A DNA stretch of 20,490 bases from Shewanella sp. (GCA_004195335.1 SDWK01000247.1:1-20490); one strand, 5' to 3'. Shown: positions 1 to 7,833, counted from the first letter of the stretch. Made by a program: numbers and translations. Notes: a model not told the origin generated them from the letters alone.

Positions 1-379
1 GCACGGAATAAAGGCTAAATAAGGATAGGCCGCGCGAAGCACCTGTTGCGTTCACTTCGTTCACAAGATTAGCCAGTGATTACTTAGCAGTTTATTGCGG
101 CGTTAGTGTCAAGCGAAGCTTGATGCATCAAAGATGTATATTAAACTAAATGAGTATCTTGAAGGTGGTTTGTCAGAAGTTGAAGAAAGAATTCTTCAAG
201 AAATAGCGCTTGGTGCAAGTGTTAGATAAGTACATGTCGTTCTCAAATATTAAACGTATAATAATCTGCTCAAACGGGACTAAATACAGTTGGCTATTTT
301 AGTTCTGTTTAACATTTTAACCAACTAAATTCCCCCGGTGTTTTGGGTGTTTAACAGTTCAACATTGAAAGGAGTCTCA
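1..379. other. Gene-poor left edge of the window
   Basis: No convincing gene is visible here. The longest plausible plus-strand frame is 134-229 (31 codons, MYIKLNEYLEGG... to a TAA at 227-229). It lacks a clear ribosome binding site and looks more like a fragment or chance frame than a gene. A weak stem-loop (TTTAGTT at 298-304, AACTAAA at 323-329) lies about 50 bp before the first small gene. I found no integron attC core, tRNA or insertion-sequence end that I could support. Confidence 0.4.
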
Positions 380-640
380 ATGAATATCATCGCTAAATTT
401 GTACATCTTCTACTGTGGTTATCGGTTGCCTCTTCACCAACATTACTAGGTTTGATCCTTGGAGTTGTTGCTAAATTCAACTTAACCGGTCAACTCAGTG
501 AGCTTGCTATTCCGGTTTGTTCAGTAATAGGTTTTGCTTTCGGTGCACTTTGGGCTGAGCGTATCCGTAAAACCATTGGACTATCTGCTTTTTTAGGTCG
601 TTTAATTGGGCATCGTGACATAGATGGTATCCCCAAGTAA
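380..640 (+). CDS. Small membrane protein with two predicted helices
   Basis: This 86-residue protein is unrecognised. An in-frame start exists at 338, but the ATG at 380 is preceded by AAAGGAG with good spacing, so I chose 380. Residues about 5-28 (LLLWLSVASSPTLLGLILGV) and about 39-58 (LAIPVCSVIGFAFGALWA) are hydrophobic and should form two inner-membrane helices. The first has a central SSP kink and the second is followed by a basic stretch (ERIRK), which predicts a cytoplasmic C-terminal tail. A short T-tailed hairpin follows about 20 bp after the stop, so the gene is probably transcribed alone. No catalytic motif is visible and no function is assigned. Initiation signal, hydrophobic pattern and downstream terminator support a real gene. 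Confidence 0.7.
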   Translation: MNIIAKFVHLLLWLSVASSPTLLGLILGVVAKFNLTGQLSELAIPVCSVIGFAFGALWAERIRKTIGLSAFLGRLIGHRDIDGIPK

Positions 641-662
641 TGCTGCTGAATCGATATTAACC

Positions 663-682
663 ATGGCGGTAATGCCATTTTT
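663..682 (+). terminator. Candidate rho-independent terminator after the small membrane protein
   Basis: ATGGC (663-667) pairs with GCCAT (674-678) around a 6-nt loop and runs directly into five T residues. The stem is short, so termination may be partial. It lies 22 bp after the stop of the small gene and 64 bp before the acetyltransferase. Confidence 0.45.
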
Positions 683-746
683 GAGCAAATCGCCGACCAG
701 CACTTGGTTCACTAATTAACTGGGCGTCCGGCTTTTAGGAAGCACT

Positions 747-1244
747 ATGATTCGAACCGTACTTGATAAAGACGCAGATTCGATTGTCGAAATTTATAAC
801 TATTATATCTCTGAAACGGTCATTACCTTCGAAGAAGAAACCATTACTGCTGAAGAAATGCTGACACGTATATCTAAAATTCAAGCAGACAATTTACCTT
901 GGTTGGTTGCAGAAGATGAGTCAGGTCAAGTGATAGGCTACGCGTATGCCAGCCAATGGCGAGAGCGCTTTTCTTATCGTTTCTCTGTCGAAGTCACTGT
1001 TTATTTATCAGCGGAACATTCAGACAAAGGGATCGGTTCCAGATTATACGATGTCTTATTTTCTGAATTAAAACTCAGGTCTATCCATACCGTGATTGGA
1101 GGTATAACTTTACCTAATCCTGCCAGTGTTGGTATACATGAAAAATTCGGTATGGTGCAGGTTGCACACTTTAAAGAGGTTGGTTATAAGTTCAACCAAT
1201 GGCTAGATGTCGGTTATTGGCAAGGTTCATTAAAGCCTGATTAA
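747..1244 (+). CDS. GNAT N-acetyltransferase, phosphinothricin acetyltransferase / YncA (MnaT) type
   Basis: This 165-residue protein has the usual length for the Pat/Bar/YncA branch of the GNAT superfamily, which transfers acetyl from acetyl-CoA to the amino group of small amines (methionine derivatives, other amino acids, or phosphinothricin). The acetyl-CoA pyrophosphate loop is DKGIGSRLY (residues 93-101). It is followed by the branch-specific NPASVGIHEKFGM (124-136) and the C-terminal GYKFNQWLDVGYWQ (147-160). The N-terminal IYNYY...TFEEE segment also matches this branch. The ATG at 747 is preceded by TAGGAAG at good spacing. The substrate cannot be told from sequence; a housekeeping amino-acid detoxifying role is more likely than herbicide resistance. 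It stands alone, with about 200 bp of non-coding DNA downstream. Confidence 0.88.
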   Translation: MIRTVLDKDADSIVEIYNYYISETVITFEEETITAEEMLTRISKIQADNLPWLVAEDESGQVIGYAYASQWRERFSYRFSVEVTVYLSAEHSDKGIGSRLYDVLFSELKLRSIHTVIGGITLPNPASVGIHEKFGMVQVAHFKEVGYKFNQWLDVGYWQGSLKPD

Positions 1245-1387
1245 TTAGGGTCAGCCGCGCGCAGCCACGACTCTCTTTGCAAACCGACCCCCGTCTTCGA
1301 CGAAATCCTTTGGGGAGCACATGTTGCTCAGTTCTAAACAGAGTATTCGCCTTTCACTATTTACACTCCACTTTTAATATTTGTGAT

Positions 1388-1415
1388 CCCTACTGACACT
1401 ACGGTGTCAGTAGGG
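1388..1415. promoter_or_regulatory. Perfect 12-bp inverted repeat upstream of the VOC gene
   Basis: CCCTACTGACAC (1388-1399) is exactly complementary to GTGTCAGTAGGG (1404-1415) around a TACG spacer. It lies 47 bp before the VOC start codon. No T-run follows, so an intrinsic terminator is unlikely. A dimeric-repressor operator or a 5'-UTR hairpin are the better options. The YafY-type regulator downstream is one possible binder, but that link is inference. Confidence 0.6.
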
Positions 1416-1462
1416 CGGGCGTATTCTTGTTGGTGAGTTATTTATTCAACAAGGAGAGCATT

Positions 1463-1846
1463 ATGTTACAACAAGCACCTTTGGTCTGGGGCGAAATCGC
1501 AGTCGATAATATGGACCGCGCCGTCAATTTTTATGAGATGCATTTTAATGTGAGTTTTACACGCGAGAGCATGGATAACATGGAGATGGCCATACTGGAA
1601 ACCGAAGATAGAGAAGCGGCCAGTATTGGCTTGGTTAAGCATGACATGATGAAACCCGGTAGCGGTGGTAGCCTGTTATATCTGCATCTGAGTGATAAGC
1701 TGACGCCATTGATTGAGAAGTTAAATCAAGCAAGCGTCAAAGTTTTACTGCCCGTCACTCCGATTAAAGGAGGGGAGTGCGGATTTATTAGTGTCTTTAT
1801 CGACAGCGAAGGTAATAGCGTGGGATTGTGGTCAAAGCTTAGCTAG
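1463..1846 (+). CDS. VOC (vicinal oxygen chelate / glyoxalase-fold) family protein
   Basis: This 127-residue protein has the paired beta-alpha-beta-beta-beta layout of the VOC superfamily (glyoxalase I, fosfomycin and bleomycin resistance proteins, dioxygenases). The first module starts at WGEIAVDNMDRAVNFYEMHF (residues 9-28). The second ends with the typical DSEGNSVGLWS (114-124). The start at 1463 follows AAGGAG at good spacing; an upstream in-frame TTG at 1427 has no such site. The exact reaction and metal site cannot be read with confidence. The subgroup resembles small putative glyoxalase-like enzymes often linked to regulators. It is followed after 83 bp by the GyrI-like gene and then by the YafY-type regulator, all on the same strand. 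Confidence 0.85.
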   Translation: MLQQAPLVWGEIAVDNMDRAVNFYEMHFNVSFTRESMDNMEMAILETEDREAASIGLVKHDMMKPGSGGSLLYLHLSDKLTPLIEKLNQASVKVLLPVTPIKGGECGFISVFIDSEGNSVGLWSKLS

Positions 1847-1848
1847 TT

Positions 1849-1872
1849 CTAACTCTAACTCTAACTCTAACT
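1849..1872. repeat. Hexanucleotide tandem repeat CTAACT x4
   Basis: Four perfect copies of CTAACT begin two bases after the VOC stop codon. They are followed shortly by two tandem copies of ATGTAAGC (1880-1895) and a degenerate third. The tract lies in the 83-bp gap between the VOC and GyrI-like genes, so it could vary in length by slippage without changing protein sequence. Confidence 0.9.
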
Positions 1873-1929
1873 TTAGCTCATGTAAGCATGTAAGCATCTA
1901 AGTCGAAAACGAACAGGGAATCATAACCG

Positions 1930-2370
1930 ATGGAACGTATTCACAAAGGCGCCTTGGCGCTCTCAGGGCTCATCGCTCGGACCAATAATGTCGCAGAAAG
2001 GCATGCCGAAACAGCCAGAATTGGCCCGTTATGGCAAGCATATTTTGCCGAACACCACGGCCAGTTAGCCGATGGTAAATCCATGTACGGTGTCTACCAC
2101 GATTATCAATCAGATATGAATGGAGATTATTCGGTACTGGTTGGAACCCTGGCGGCATCAGATGATATGAGTGATATTCGCTTAGCAGAAGGGGACTATC
2201 TGATGTTTAGTGCCAGCGGGGAAATGCCAGATTGCGTGGTTGAACTGTGGGCAGAGATATGGCGATATTTCACTTCACCTGAGTGTCAGTACCAACGGAG
2301 TTATCTGAGCGATTATGAAGTTTACCCTGATACCACGCGGGTGGAGATTTATATCGGTATTAAAAGTTAG
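1930..2370 (+). CDS. Stand-alone GyrI-like / AraC-type effector-binding domain protein
   Basis: The 146 residues correspond to a single GyrI-like small-molecule-binding domain, the module found at the C-terminus of Rob and MerR-type regulators such as BmrR, and alone in GyrI/SbmC and the integron protein Cass2. Visible family marks are YGVYHDYQSDMNGDYSVLVG (residues 53-72), GDYLMFSASGEMPD (about 89-102), an aromatic helix around ELWAEIWRYF, and the C-terminal DTTRVEIYIGIK strand with a glutamate where the family uses an acidic residue to bind cationic ligands. There is no DNA-binding domain. The start has a modest CAGGGAA about 12 nt upstream. It may bind a cationic drug or metabolite, or a protein partner; the adjacent VOC and HTH-WYL genes suggest a shared stress-sensing task, which is inference. 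Confidence 0.8.
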   Translation: MERIHKGALALSGLIARTNNVAERHAETARIGPLWQAYFAEHHGQLADGKSMYGVYHDYQSDMNGDYSVLVGTLAASDDMSDIRLAEGDYLMFSASGEMPDCVVELWAEIWRYFTSPECQYQRSYLSDYEVYPDTTRVEIYIGIKS

Positions 2371-2431
2371 CCTATAGTGGGTCTCGATGCCAATATAGTA
2401 TGGGGTCGAGAGTCTTGAGCTAAAAGCCACG

Positions 2432-2471
2432 AGCCAGGTTTACTCTCTGATTGAACTTGGCTTTCTTGTTT
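2432..2471 (+). terminator. Stem-loop with T-rich tail between the GyrI-like and YafY-like genes
   Basis: AGCCAGGTT (2432-2440) pairs with AACTTGGCT (2454-2462), with one G-T wobble, around a 13-nt loop. The run TTCTTGTTT follows. This could end the VOC/GyrI transcript or attenuate read-through into the regulator gene, whose start is 50 bp downstream. The T tract is interrupted, so this is only a candidate. Confidence 0.4.
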
Positions 2472-2511
2472 GAGAAGATGATAGCGCTGTAAATGCCCCT
2501 AAAGGATGATA

Positions 2512-3201
2512 ATGCGTCGCGCCGATAGATTATTTCAAATTATACAAATTTTGAGACACAAAAGGCTCACGACCGCCAAGGAGTTAGCTGAGCGCTTAGA
2601 AGTGTCTACACGGACAATTTACCGTGACGTACAAGACTTGTGTTTGAGTGGTATCCCCATCGAAGGCGAGGCTGGCGTAGGGTATATGTTGCGCCAGGAG
2701 GTGAGTGTGCCCCCCTTGATGTTCAATGAGGTAGAGCTTGAAGCTATACAGGTCGGAATGCGGATGGTACAGGCATGGGGAGGCAAGGAGCTGTCCAGCG
2801 CTGCCAAACAGGCGATGATAAAAGTGGAGGCCGTGCTGCCCGCCCGGCTGCAGGAATACCAATCTTTGATGTTCGCACCCGATTTTTATATCGATAGTGA
2901 TGAGTTTAAATTTCTCGATATGTTGCGTAAAACCTCCAGAGAGCGTGAATACTTATTGATGGATTATAAAGATGCCAAAGGGGCAGTGACCCAGCGGGAG
3001 TTACGCCCTTTGGCTATCTATTTTTGGAAAGGATTATGGACCCTGCTTGCCTGGTGTGAGCTGCGAAATGATTTTCGAAATTTCAGAGTCGATAGAGTCG
3101 TCAACCTGACTCCTCTGGGGCGATACTTCAGCCTGACGCCTGGTCAGGAGATGCATGACTACATTGCGCTGATGGAATCCGAACACGGGAGTCGGAGTTG
3201 A
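2512..3201 (+). CDS. YafY-type transcriptional regulator (HTH_11 plus WYL domain)
   Basis: This 229-residue protein has an N-terminal winged helix-turn-helix (about residues 5-60: RLFQIIQILRHKRLTTAKEL, then the recognition helix VSTRTIYRDVQDL and the wing GIPIEGEAGVGYML). A WYL-type ligand-sensing domain follows (about 137-205, containing FWKGLWTLLAWCELRNDF and RNFRVDRV). This is the YafY/YobV branch, usually 225-240 residues. Two in-frame ATGs occur, at 2506 and 2512. AAAGG (2501-2505) touches the first, so the second is preferred. WYL domains bind small ligands or nucleic acid. It probably regulates the VOC/GyrI-like genes just upstream, possibly through the 1388-1415 dyad; this is untested inference. 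Confidence 0.87.
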   Translation: MRRADRLFQIIQILRHKRLTTAKELAERLEVSTRTIYRDVQDLCLSGIPIEGEAGVGYMLRQEVSVPPLMFNEVELEAIQVGMRMVQAWGGKELSSAAKQAMIKVEAVLPARLQEYQSLMFAPDFYIDSDEFKFLDMLRKTSREREYLLMDYKDAKGAVTQRELRPLAIYFWKGLWTLLAWCELRNDFRNFRVDRVVNLTPLGRYFSLTPGQEMHDYIALMESEHGSRS

Positions 3202-3230
3202 GGTGAGCGCTCTCATGCACGTTAGTGTCG

Positions 3231-3248
3231 CATGAGCATGAGCATGAG
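3231..3248. repeat. Hexanucleotide tandem repeat CATGAG x3
   Basis: Three perfect copies of CATGAG, followed by a partial copy, begin 29 bp after the stop of the YafY-like gene. This is the second short hexanucleotide array just downstream of a gene in this cluster; the unit differs from the one at 1849. Confidence 0.85.
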
Positions 3249-3254
3249 CATTGG

Positions 3255-3282
3255 CTAAAGCGGTAAGCTATTGCCGCTTTAG
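3255..3282. terminator. Stem-loop between convergent genes
   Basis: CTAAAGCGG (3255-3263) and CCGCTTTAG (3274-3282) form a perfect 9-bp stem that extends inward by a G-T pair and two A-T pairs to a GCTA loop. It lies between the convergent YafY-like gene and the coiled-coil gene, where a two-way terminator is expected. No T-run flanks it, so termination may be factor-dependent. Confidence 0.4.
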
Positions 3283-3313
3283 GTGGCTTCCGGCAGGTCG
3301 CTTTCGGTTAGGG

Positions 3314-3859
3314 TTATCTTGAAACCTGTGGGTCAAACTGTTGCTGACGTTGTTCATTCTTTTCTGCAAACTCTTTTAACAATTCCTCTTTTTGCTGCTG
3401 CAATAATTTCAACTGTTCAGCTTTTTGCTCCGGACTCAAATTTTCATCGTTTGCGATCTCTTCCATTTTTGCTTCAAGCTCTTTTAATTTTTCTCTGTCG
3501 ATACCTGCGCGTTTATCCAAGATGGCTTGCATAGCATCTTGTAGGAAATTGCTGTTATCTGACTCGAGTTTATTCTTCTCATCGGACGGGGGCGTGCCCT
3601 TATTGACGGCGTCATTGTTGGAGTATTGCGCACTCTTACCAGGGGCCAACTGCTCATAGGTATTGGCAGTTTGAGACTCTTTAGTTTCTTGGCCTCGCTT
3701 TGCTGCTGAAGAAAGTGTCACTGTGTCCTGATAACGGTTATCAAGCTCGTTAATGGCCGTAAGGGGCGAACGAGATTGGCGAGCAGGCGACACATTAATG
3801 GTACTCTCTTGGCTTGCAGCCACTCTTGAATAAGCATTGTCGTTATTGAGTGCTATCAT
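3314..3859 (-). CDS. Unrecognised protein with a charged C-terminal coiled coil
   Basis: This 181-residue protein matches no family I can name with confidence. The N-terminal 100 residues are polar and probably disordered (S, T, N, Q rich), with a DTVTLSSAAKR segment at about 45-55. That segment resembles the (V)TLSxxAK motif seen in various secreted or flagellum-related proteobacterial proteins. From about residue 105 to 175 the sequence is strongly helical and charged (DREKLKELEAKMEEIANDEN, then LSPEQKAEQLKLLQQQKEEL), giving a likely coiled coil ending in a Gln-rich tail. There is no signal peptide or membrane segment. The ATG follows GGGAAGG at about 9 nt. It is transcribed alone, divergently from the propeller lipoprotein. 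Confidence 0.7.
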   Translation of the reverse strand: MIALNNDNAYSRVAASQESTINVSPARQSRSPLTAINELDNRYQDTVTLSSAAKRGQETKESQTANTYEQLAPGKSAQYSNNDAVNKGTPPSDEKNKLESDNSNFLQDAMQAILDKRAGIDREKLKELEAKMEEIANDENLSPEQKAEQLKLLQQQKEELLKEFAEKNEQRQQQFDPQVSR

Positions 3860-4181
3860 CTTACAGAACCTTCCCGGTTATCTCATTCATTGCCATCATA
3901 ATGAGTCAGCAATTATTGAGCCATAAATGCTAATCGACAAAGCTAACGACAAGAGCTAACAACAACATGCCTCACTAAAGCGACTCGAAATCGTTACCGA
4001 TTATTTGGCAGACTTGCAAAATGTATGTTCCCCTCGGCGGAGCTATCTGATCGATTTATCGGATAACAGAGCCATTTGGGCGTTATTTGTTTTATTATTG
4101 GCTAATGCGGGGTTAACGAATGTTGAGCTGGCTAATGTTGAACTGAATCGATTGTGGTCTCAGCACTGAGGAAATAGATTT
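3860..4181. other. Divergent intergenic region without an assignable site
   Basis: This 322-bp gap separates the divergent coiled-coil gene (-) and propeller lipoprotein (+), so promoters for both must lie here. I could not pick convincing -35/-10 pairs. A short direct repeat of TGGCTAATG occurs at about 4099-4107 and 4129-4137, within a stretch rich in GTTGA-type words. No gene is visible. Confidence 0.4.
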
Positions 4182-5501
4182 ATGCCATTGATAGTGTTTA
4201 TACCGCGCCTGTTGCCCTTATTGGCATGTGCCGCACTCCTCGGATGCTCCCTCGCTTCATACGAAGCACGCTTAGATAACAAAGTCACTGCGACTATGAC
4301 TGTTACTATGACAATGGTGCAGGTATTGGTCGACAACGAAGCGGGCGTCGATGGCTTAGATAACCCAAGGTCTGTAAAAATCTCCCCCGATGGCACTCAT
4401 GCTGTCGTTGCCAGTGGAGACGATAATTCACTGGCTATTTTCGATATTAATGATGATTTCAGCCTGAGCTTTAATCGGGTATTTAAGAACAATACCCATG
4501 ATGTCACCGGTCTGGAAGGGGCTTCGCAGATAGCTTTTCTACCCAACGGCAACAAGATGTTTACCGTGAGTTTTTATGACAGTGCGTTGGTGGTCCTCGA
4601 GCGCGATGAAGATAATCAATATAGGTTCGAGCGCAGCCTGAGCGATGGACTGAGTATTGACCGCATTTTTAAGGATACAGAGCCGTTTGGCGCATCTGAT
4701 ACTCTCGGACTGTTAGGGGCGTGGGATGTCGCCGCTTCCAGCGACGGTCGGCAGTTATTGGTCGCCAGCTATAAGAGTAACGCGCTATCTGTGTTCGACA
4801 TTCCAGTGTTGGATATGAACTCAGATGATGAAGTCATATTTAACCGTGTTGAGGCCGGGAAAAACGGTTTGGGCGGCGCCGTTGGCCTTGCCTTATCAGC
4901 CGATAACACTCAGCTTGCTGTCACAGGTTTTGATGAGCATTTGCTCACGCTATATAACCGCACAATGGATGGTGAGCTGGCGTTCAGTCAGACGTTGAGA
5001 GGAGGGGATATGGGGATCCCTTATCTGGTCAATCCACAAACCGTTATGTTTTCACCCTACGGTGATTATCTCTATGTCGCCTGTGCGGGGAGCAATACTC
5101 TCGTGGTATTCAGTAGAATGGATTCCAAGGCTGGGGAAAAGGCAGGAAAGTATGCCCTGTTTCAGACGCTAACAGATGATGATGTTGGCGGTGGTTTGAA
5201 AGGTGTCGGCAGTTTGGCTATCTCACCCGATGGAAAAAGTGTCTTCGTCGCCGGTGAGGCCGATACTGGTGTGCTAGTGTTGAGAAAAGAAAATGACGGC
5301 CGGTTAAGCCTGGAGTCAAAAATCATCGAACCGGGATCTAATGTTTCAATTTCAACAGCTGGGGCTAACTTGGATTCAGGTGTCCTGGAAGGGGTCTCGT
5401 CGCTTTCCCTTTCACAAGATGGCCAATATCTACTGGTGACATCGGCAAAGCATGACTCACTGTCTGTGTTTAGGCTAGATCGCGGGCCGAAGGATCGATA
5501 G
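4182..5501 (+). CDS. Lipoprotein with a seven-repeat lactonase/YVTN-like beta-propeller
   Basis: This 439-residue protein starts with a hydrophobic signal peptide ending in a lipobox, LLGC (residues 19-22). Cys22 is followed by Ser, which predicts sorting to the outer membrane. The rest contains seven related units, each of the form (x)SxxxSPDGxxLxVAxxxxxxLxVFxx. They begin near NPRSVKISPDG, GASQIAFLPNG, GAWDVAASSDG, GAVGLALSADN, NPQTVMFSPYG, GVGSLAISPDG and GVSSLSLSQDG, as expected of a seven-bladed propeller of the lactonase (Pgl)/YVTN group. A 6-phosphogluconolactonase role is unlikely for an exported protein. Binding or scaffolding in the periplasm is more plausible, but no substrate can be inferred. 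GAGGAA lies 9 nt before the ATG. Confidence 0.8.
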   Translation: MPLIVFIPRLLPLLACAALLGCSLASYEARLDNKVTATMTVTMTMVQVLVDNEAGVDGLDNPRSVKISPDGTHAVVASGDDNSLAIFDINDDFSLSFNRVFKNNTHDVTGLEGASQIAFLPNGNKMFTVSFYDSALVVLERDEDNQYRFERSLSDGLSIDRIFKDTEPFGASDTLGLLGAWDVAASSDGRQLLVASYKSNALSVFDIPVLDMNSDDEVIFNRVEAGKNGLGGAVGLALSADNTQLAVTGFDEHLLTLYNRTMDGELAFSQTLRGGDMGIPYLVNPQTVMFSPYGDYLYVACAGSNTLVVFSRMDSKAGEKAGKYALFQTLTDDDVGGGLKGVGSLAISPDGKSVFVAGEADTGVLVLRKENDGRLSLESKIIEPGSNVSISTAGANLDSGVLEGVSSLSLSQDGQYLLVTSAKHDSLSVFRLDRGPKDR

Positions 5502-5561
5502 CGGATAGATCTCTGGAGAGTTTGATCAAATGCCCACTTAACTCGGGGCGGGATAGGTAAG

Positions 5562-5592
5562 AAAAAAGGAAGAGGCTCAAACCTCTTCCTTT
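5562..5592. terminator. Two-way rho-independent terminator
   Basis: AAAGGAAGAGG (5565-5575) and CCTCTTCCTTT (5582-5592) form a perfect 11-bp stem with a 6-nt loop. On the minus strand the stem is followed by a T-run (the complement of AAAAAA at 5562-5567), making it a strong terminator for the chemoreceptor gene. On the plus strand it can end the propeller lipoprotein transcript. Confidence 0.85.
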
Positions 5593-5680
5593 ATCTGTTA
5601 TCTATGCATTTGCCATCGGTCGCCCCCAGATGGCTGCAAAACAGCTAGCTTGCAGTGTTTTGCTAGTGATATAACAAGTG

Positions 5681-7753
5681 TTATGCCAGCTTAAATTTAC
5701 TCACCAGCGCGGTGAGTTGTTCATTAGCCGCTGCCAGGTTATGAGTACTCTCGGCGGCTTCTACGCCATTTTGAGTGAGCTCCTGTACCGTGCCCTGAAT
5801 GGTACACATGTTACGGTTGATCTCTTCGGTGACCGAACTTTGCTCTTCGGATGCGGTCGCGATCTGCGAGCTGAGATCGTTAATCAAAACGATAGACTCA
5901 GACATGATATCTAAGCTCTCAGTGACCCTTGAAGTTTTCTCTGCCGCTTGTTGGCAACTCTTCTTCGTTGCATCCATCACTTCAACGGCACTGGCCGCAT
6001 CTTGAGTTAAACGGGATAAAATCGCGTCAATCTCTGCGGTGCTGTCTTGAGTTCGCGCCGCCAGAGTACGCACTTCATCGGCGACCACGGCGAAGCCTCG
6101 TCCTTGTTCACCGGCTCGGGCTGCCTCAATGGCCGCATTGAGCGCCAGTAAGTTAGTTTGATCGGCAATCCCACCAATCACCCCAAGAACCGATACAATC
6201 TGCTGAGTATTGGTATGCATGGTATGAATTCGAGCAGATGCCTCATCGACCTCACTGACCAAGGCCATGACACTGCTAGAGGCATCGGAGACGATCTCTT
6301 TCGCTGCCATGGACTCTTCGTTAGCATTTTGAGTGTTTGATGCCGTTTGAACCGCGCTCTGTGCCACGGTATCGGCAGTTGAGCTCATCTCTGTGATGGC
6401 TGTGACTGCCAGCTCGGTTTCAGAGGAGTGGGTGTTCAAGGCTAGGTTGTTGCGCTCAGATTGTGCGTTGAGCTGCAAGATATCTGCGGTGATCTGAACC
6501 GTGGCTTGAGATATCTCCAACATCATAGACTGCAGATAACCGATGAAGTTATTGACCGATTGGCTGATCTCACCGACCTCGTCGTTGGAGTGAATATCCA
6601 GACGTGAGGTTAAGTCGGCTTCACCGGTCGAAAGGGTATCGATTCTATCTTTGAGTATCACCAGCTCTTTGATGATCTGGCTGACAACCCATACCGACAT
6701 CAATAGTGCAATGACGAAAAGTACACTAGCAAAGATCAAGCTTTGAGAAACCTTCTCTGAAAATATCTCTTCGGTAGCATTGGTCAAACCTTCCTGGATC
6801 TCGGTGACATCGGTGAGATAGGCACCCGTACCGATGATCCAGCCCCATTCGGGTAGGATGCGGCGCACATAACCGATTTTCTGCTCCGTTTGTCCCGTTT
6901 GTGGATTATTAAACTCCATGCGTACAAAGGCGTCATCTTTACCACTGAGGCTGGCGACGGATTGCTTGGTGCTCTGTACTGTTTTACCGACGAACTCTTG
7001 CTTAGGATGCGCAAGAATTTTCCCTCGGTTGTCCTGGATCCAGAAGTAGCCATTTTTACCGTACTTAGAGGCGGTAATATTCTTAAGCACCTGATCAATA
7101 TTGTCCTGCTTCAGGGTGCTGACATACTCGCCTGTGGCGATGACTAGGTTCATCGGCTCGAAATAGAAGGAAACTGAGATCTTCTCTTCAATCTTACCCG
7201 ATGCCTCGTTGAGGAAATAATAGCTGGTAAAACCGAACTCTTGGTGTTTCGCTGCACTGACAATATCACGACCGTAGTAATTGCCCTTCTTATCGGTCGA
7301 ATCCTTCTCATTTTTACCTATGTAGCTTTTATGCGCACCATTGGCCAAATTTACTATTGAGTCGGCGTCATAGGCGAACATATACCGTCCCTTATCCCAA
7401 CGGTATTCGTTGATGAAGGCATAAATCGCTATTTCGGCTTCTTCATGTGAGGCACTGTTGGTGTAGATGTTCTTTATGGTGTCTCTGAAGGTTGTGAGCT
7501 CGGCTTGCAATGCCGATTTGATGTTCGATACTTTAGATTGCTCATATAAACCCGATATCGAAAGGGTAATGCTGTCTACCTGCCCCTTCAGTTTATCGTT
7601 AATAAGCTGCTCTACTTTATCTGTGACGTTTTTTTCTTGTTCTTCGAGTACCGCTGATTCGATATTTATCATGTTGACGATAAAAAAAGCACTGATGGCT
7701 AATAATGCAACGCAAACCGTTGCAATAAGTTTTACCTTGATGGTCATTTTCAT
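5681..7753 (-). CDS. Methyl-accepting chemotaxis protein with double Cache sensor
   Basis: This 690-residue inner-membrane chemoreceptor has TM1 at about residues 8-28. A periplasmic sensor of two Cache-type units follows: the first around [12 protein letters not shown] and [11 protein letters not shown], the second around [20 protein letters not shown] and [16 protein letters not shown]2 is at about 338-362, then a HAMP domain (to about 415) and a long methylation and signalling coiled coil. The conserved hairpin tip [20 protein letters not shown] and [12 protein letters not shown] lie at about 529-562. The C-terminus (SKFKLA) has no NWETF-type CheR-tethering pentapeptide. Cache sensors of this type often bind small carboxylates, but the ligand is not readable. 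A GTG at 7771 is in frame; I prefer the ATG at 7753 because the extra residues are not membrane-leader-like. An ATG two codons on is also possible. Confidence 0.93.
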   Translation of the reverse strand: MKMTIKVKLIATVCVALLAISAFFIVNMINIESAVLEEQEKNVTDKVEQLINDKLKGQVDSITLSISGLYEQSKVSNIKSALQAELTTFRDTIKNIYTNSASHEEAEIAIYAFINEYRWDKGRYMFAYDADSIVNLANGAHKSYIGKNEKDSTDKKGNYYGRDIVSAAKHQEFGFTSYYFLNEASGKIEEKISVSFYFEPMNLVIATGEYVSTLKQDNIDQVLKNITASKYGKNGYFWIQDNRGKILAHPKQEFVGKTVQSTKQSVASLSGKDDAFVRMEFNNPQTGQTEQKIGYVRRILPEWGWIIGTGAYLTDVTEIQEGLTNATEEIFSEKVSQSLIFASVLFVIALLMSVWVVSQIIKELVILKDRIDTLSTGEADLTSRLDIHSNDEVGEISQSVNNFIGYLQSMMLEISQATVQITADILQLNAQSERNNLALNTHSSETELAVTAITEMSSTADTVAQSAVQTASNTQNANEESMAAKEIVSDASSSVMALVSEVDEASARIHTMHTNTQQIVSVLGVIGGIADQTNLLALNAAIEAARAGEQGRGFAVVADEVRTLAARTQDSTAEIDAILSRLTQDAASAVEVMDATKKSCQQAAEKTSRVTESLDIMSESIVLINDLSSQIATASEEQSSVTEEINRNMCTIQGTVQELTQNGVEAAESTHNLAAANEQLTALVSKFKLA

Positions 7754-7804
7754 TGTGTCTTCTGCCCCCACAGTTATGACTGAATATAATAAAAAAAGCA
7801 GTGG

Positions 7805-7833
7805 ATTCTATCGATCTGTTTCTGGTTGCACAA
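7805..7833 (-). promoter_or_regulatory. Candidate sigma70 promoter for the chemoreceptor gene
   Basis: On the minus strand, TTGTGC (7828-7833) and TAGAAT (7805-7810) are separated by 17 bp and lie about 50 bp before the chemoreceptor ATG. No convincing sigma28 (flagellar) promoter was found in the same stretch. Confidence 0.4.

Noticed and set aside
1..229. Possible integron cassette or attC end, and a 31-codon frame at 134-229
   Set aside because: The CGTTAGTG near 101-108 does not satisfy the GTTRRRY core, no paired core was found, and the short frame has no ribosome binding site.
1849..1895. CRISPR array
   Set aside because: Units are 6-8 bp without spacers and no cas gene is nearby; these are simple tandem repeats.
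6784..7098. 104-codon minus-strand frame
   Set aside because: It lies wholly within the chemoreceptor gene in another frame, with Ser/Arg-rich low-quality composition; typical shadow frame.
7754..7771. GTG start for the chemoreceptor
   Set aside because: It would add six acidic residues ahead of a basic membrane leader; the ATG at 7753 gives a more normal N-terminus.
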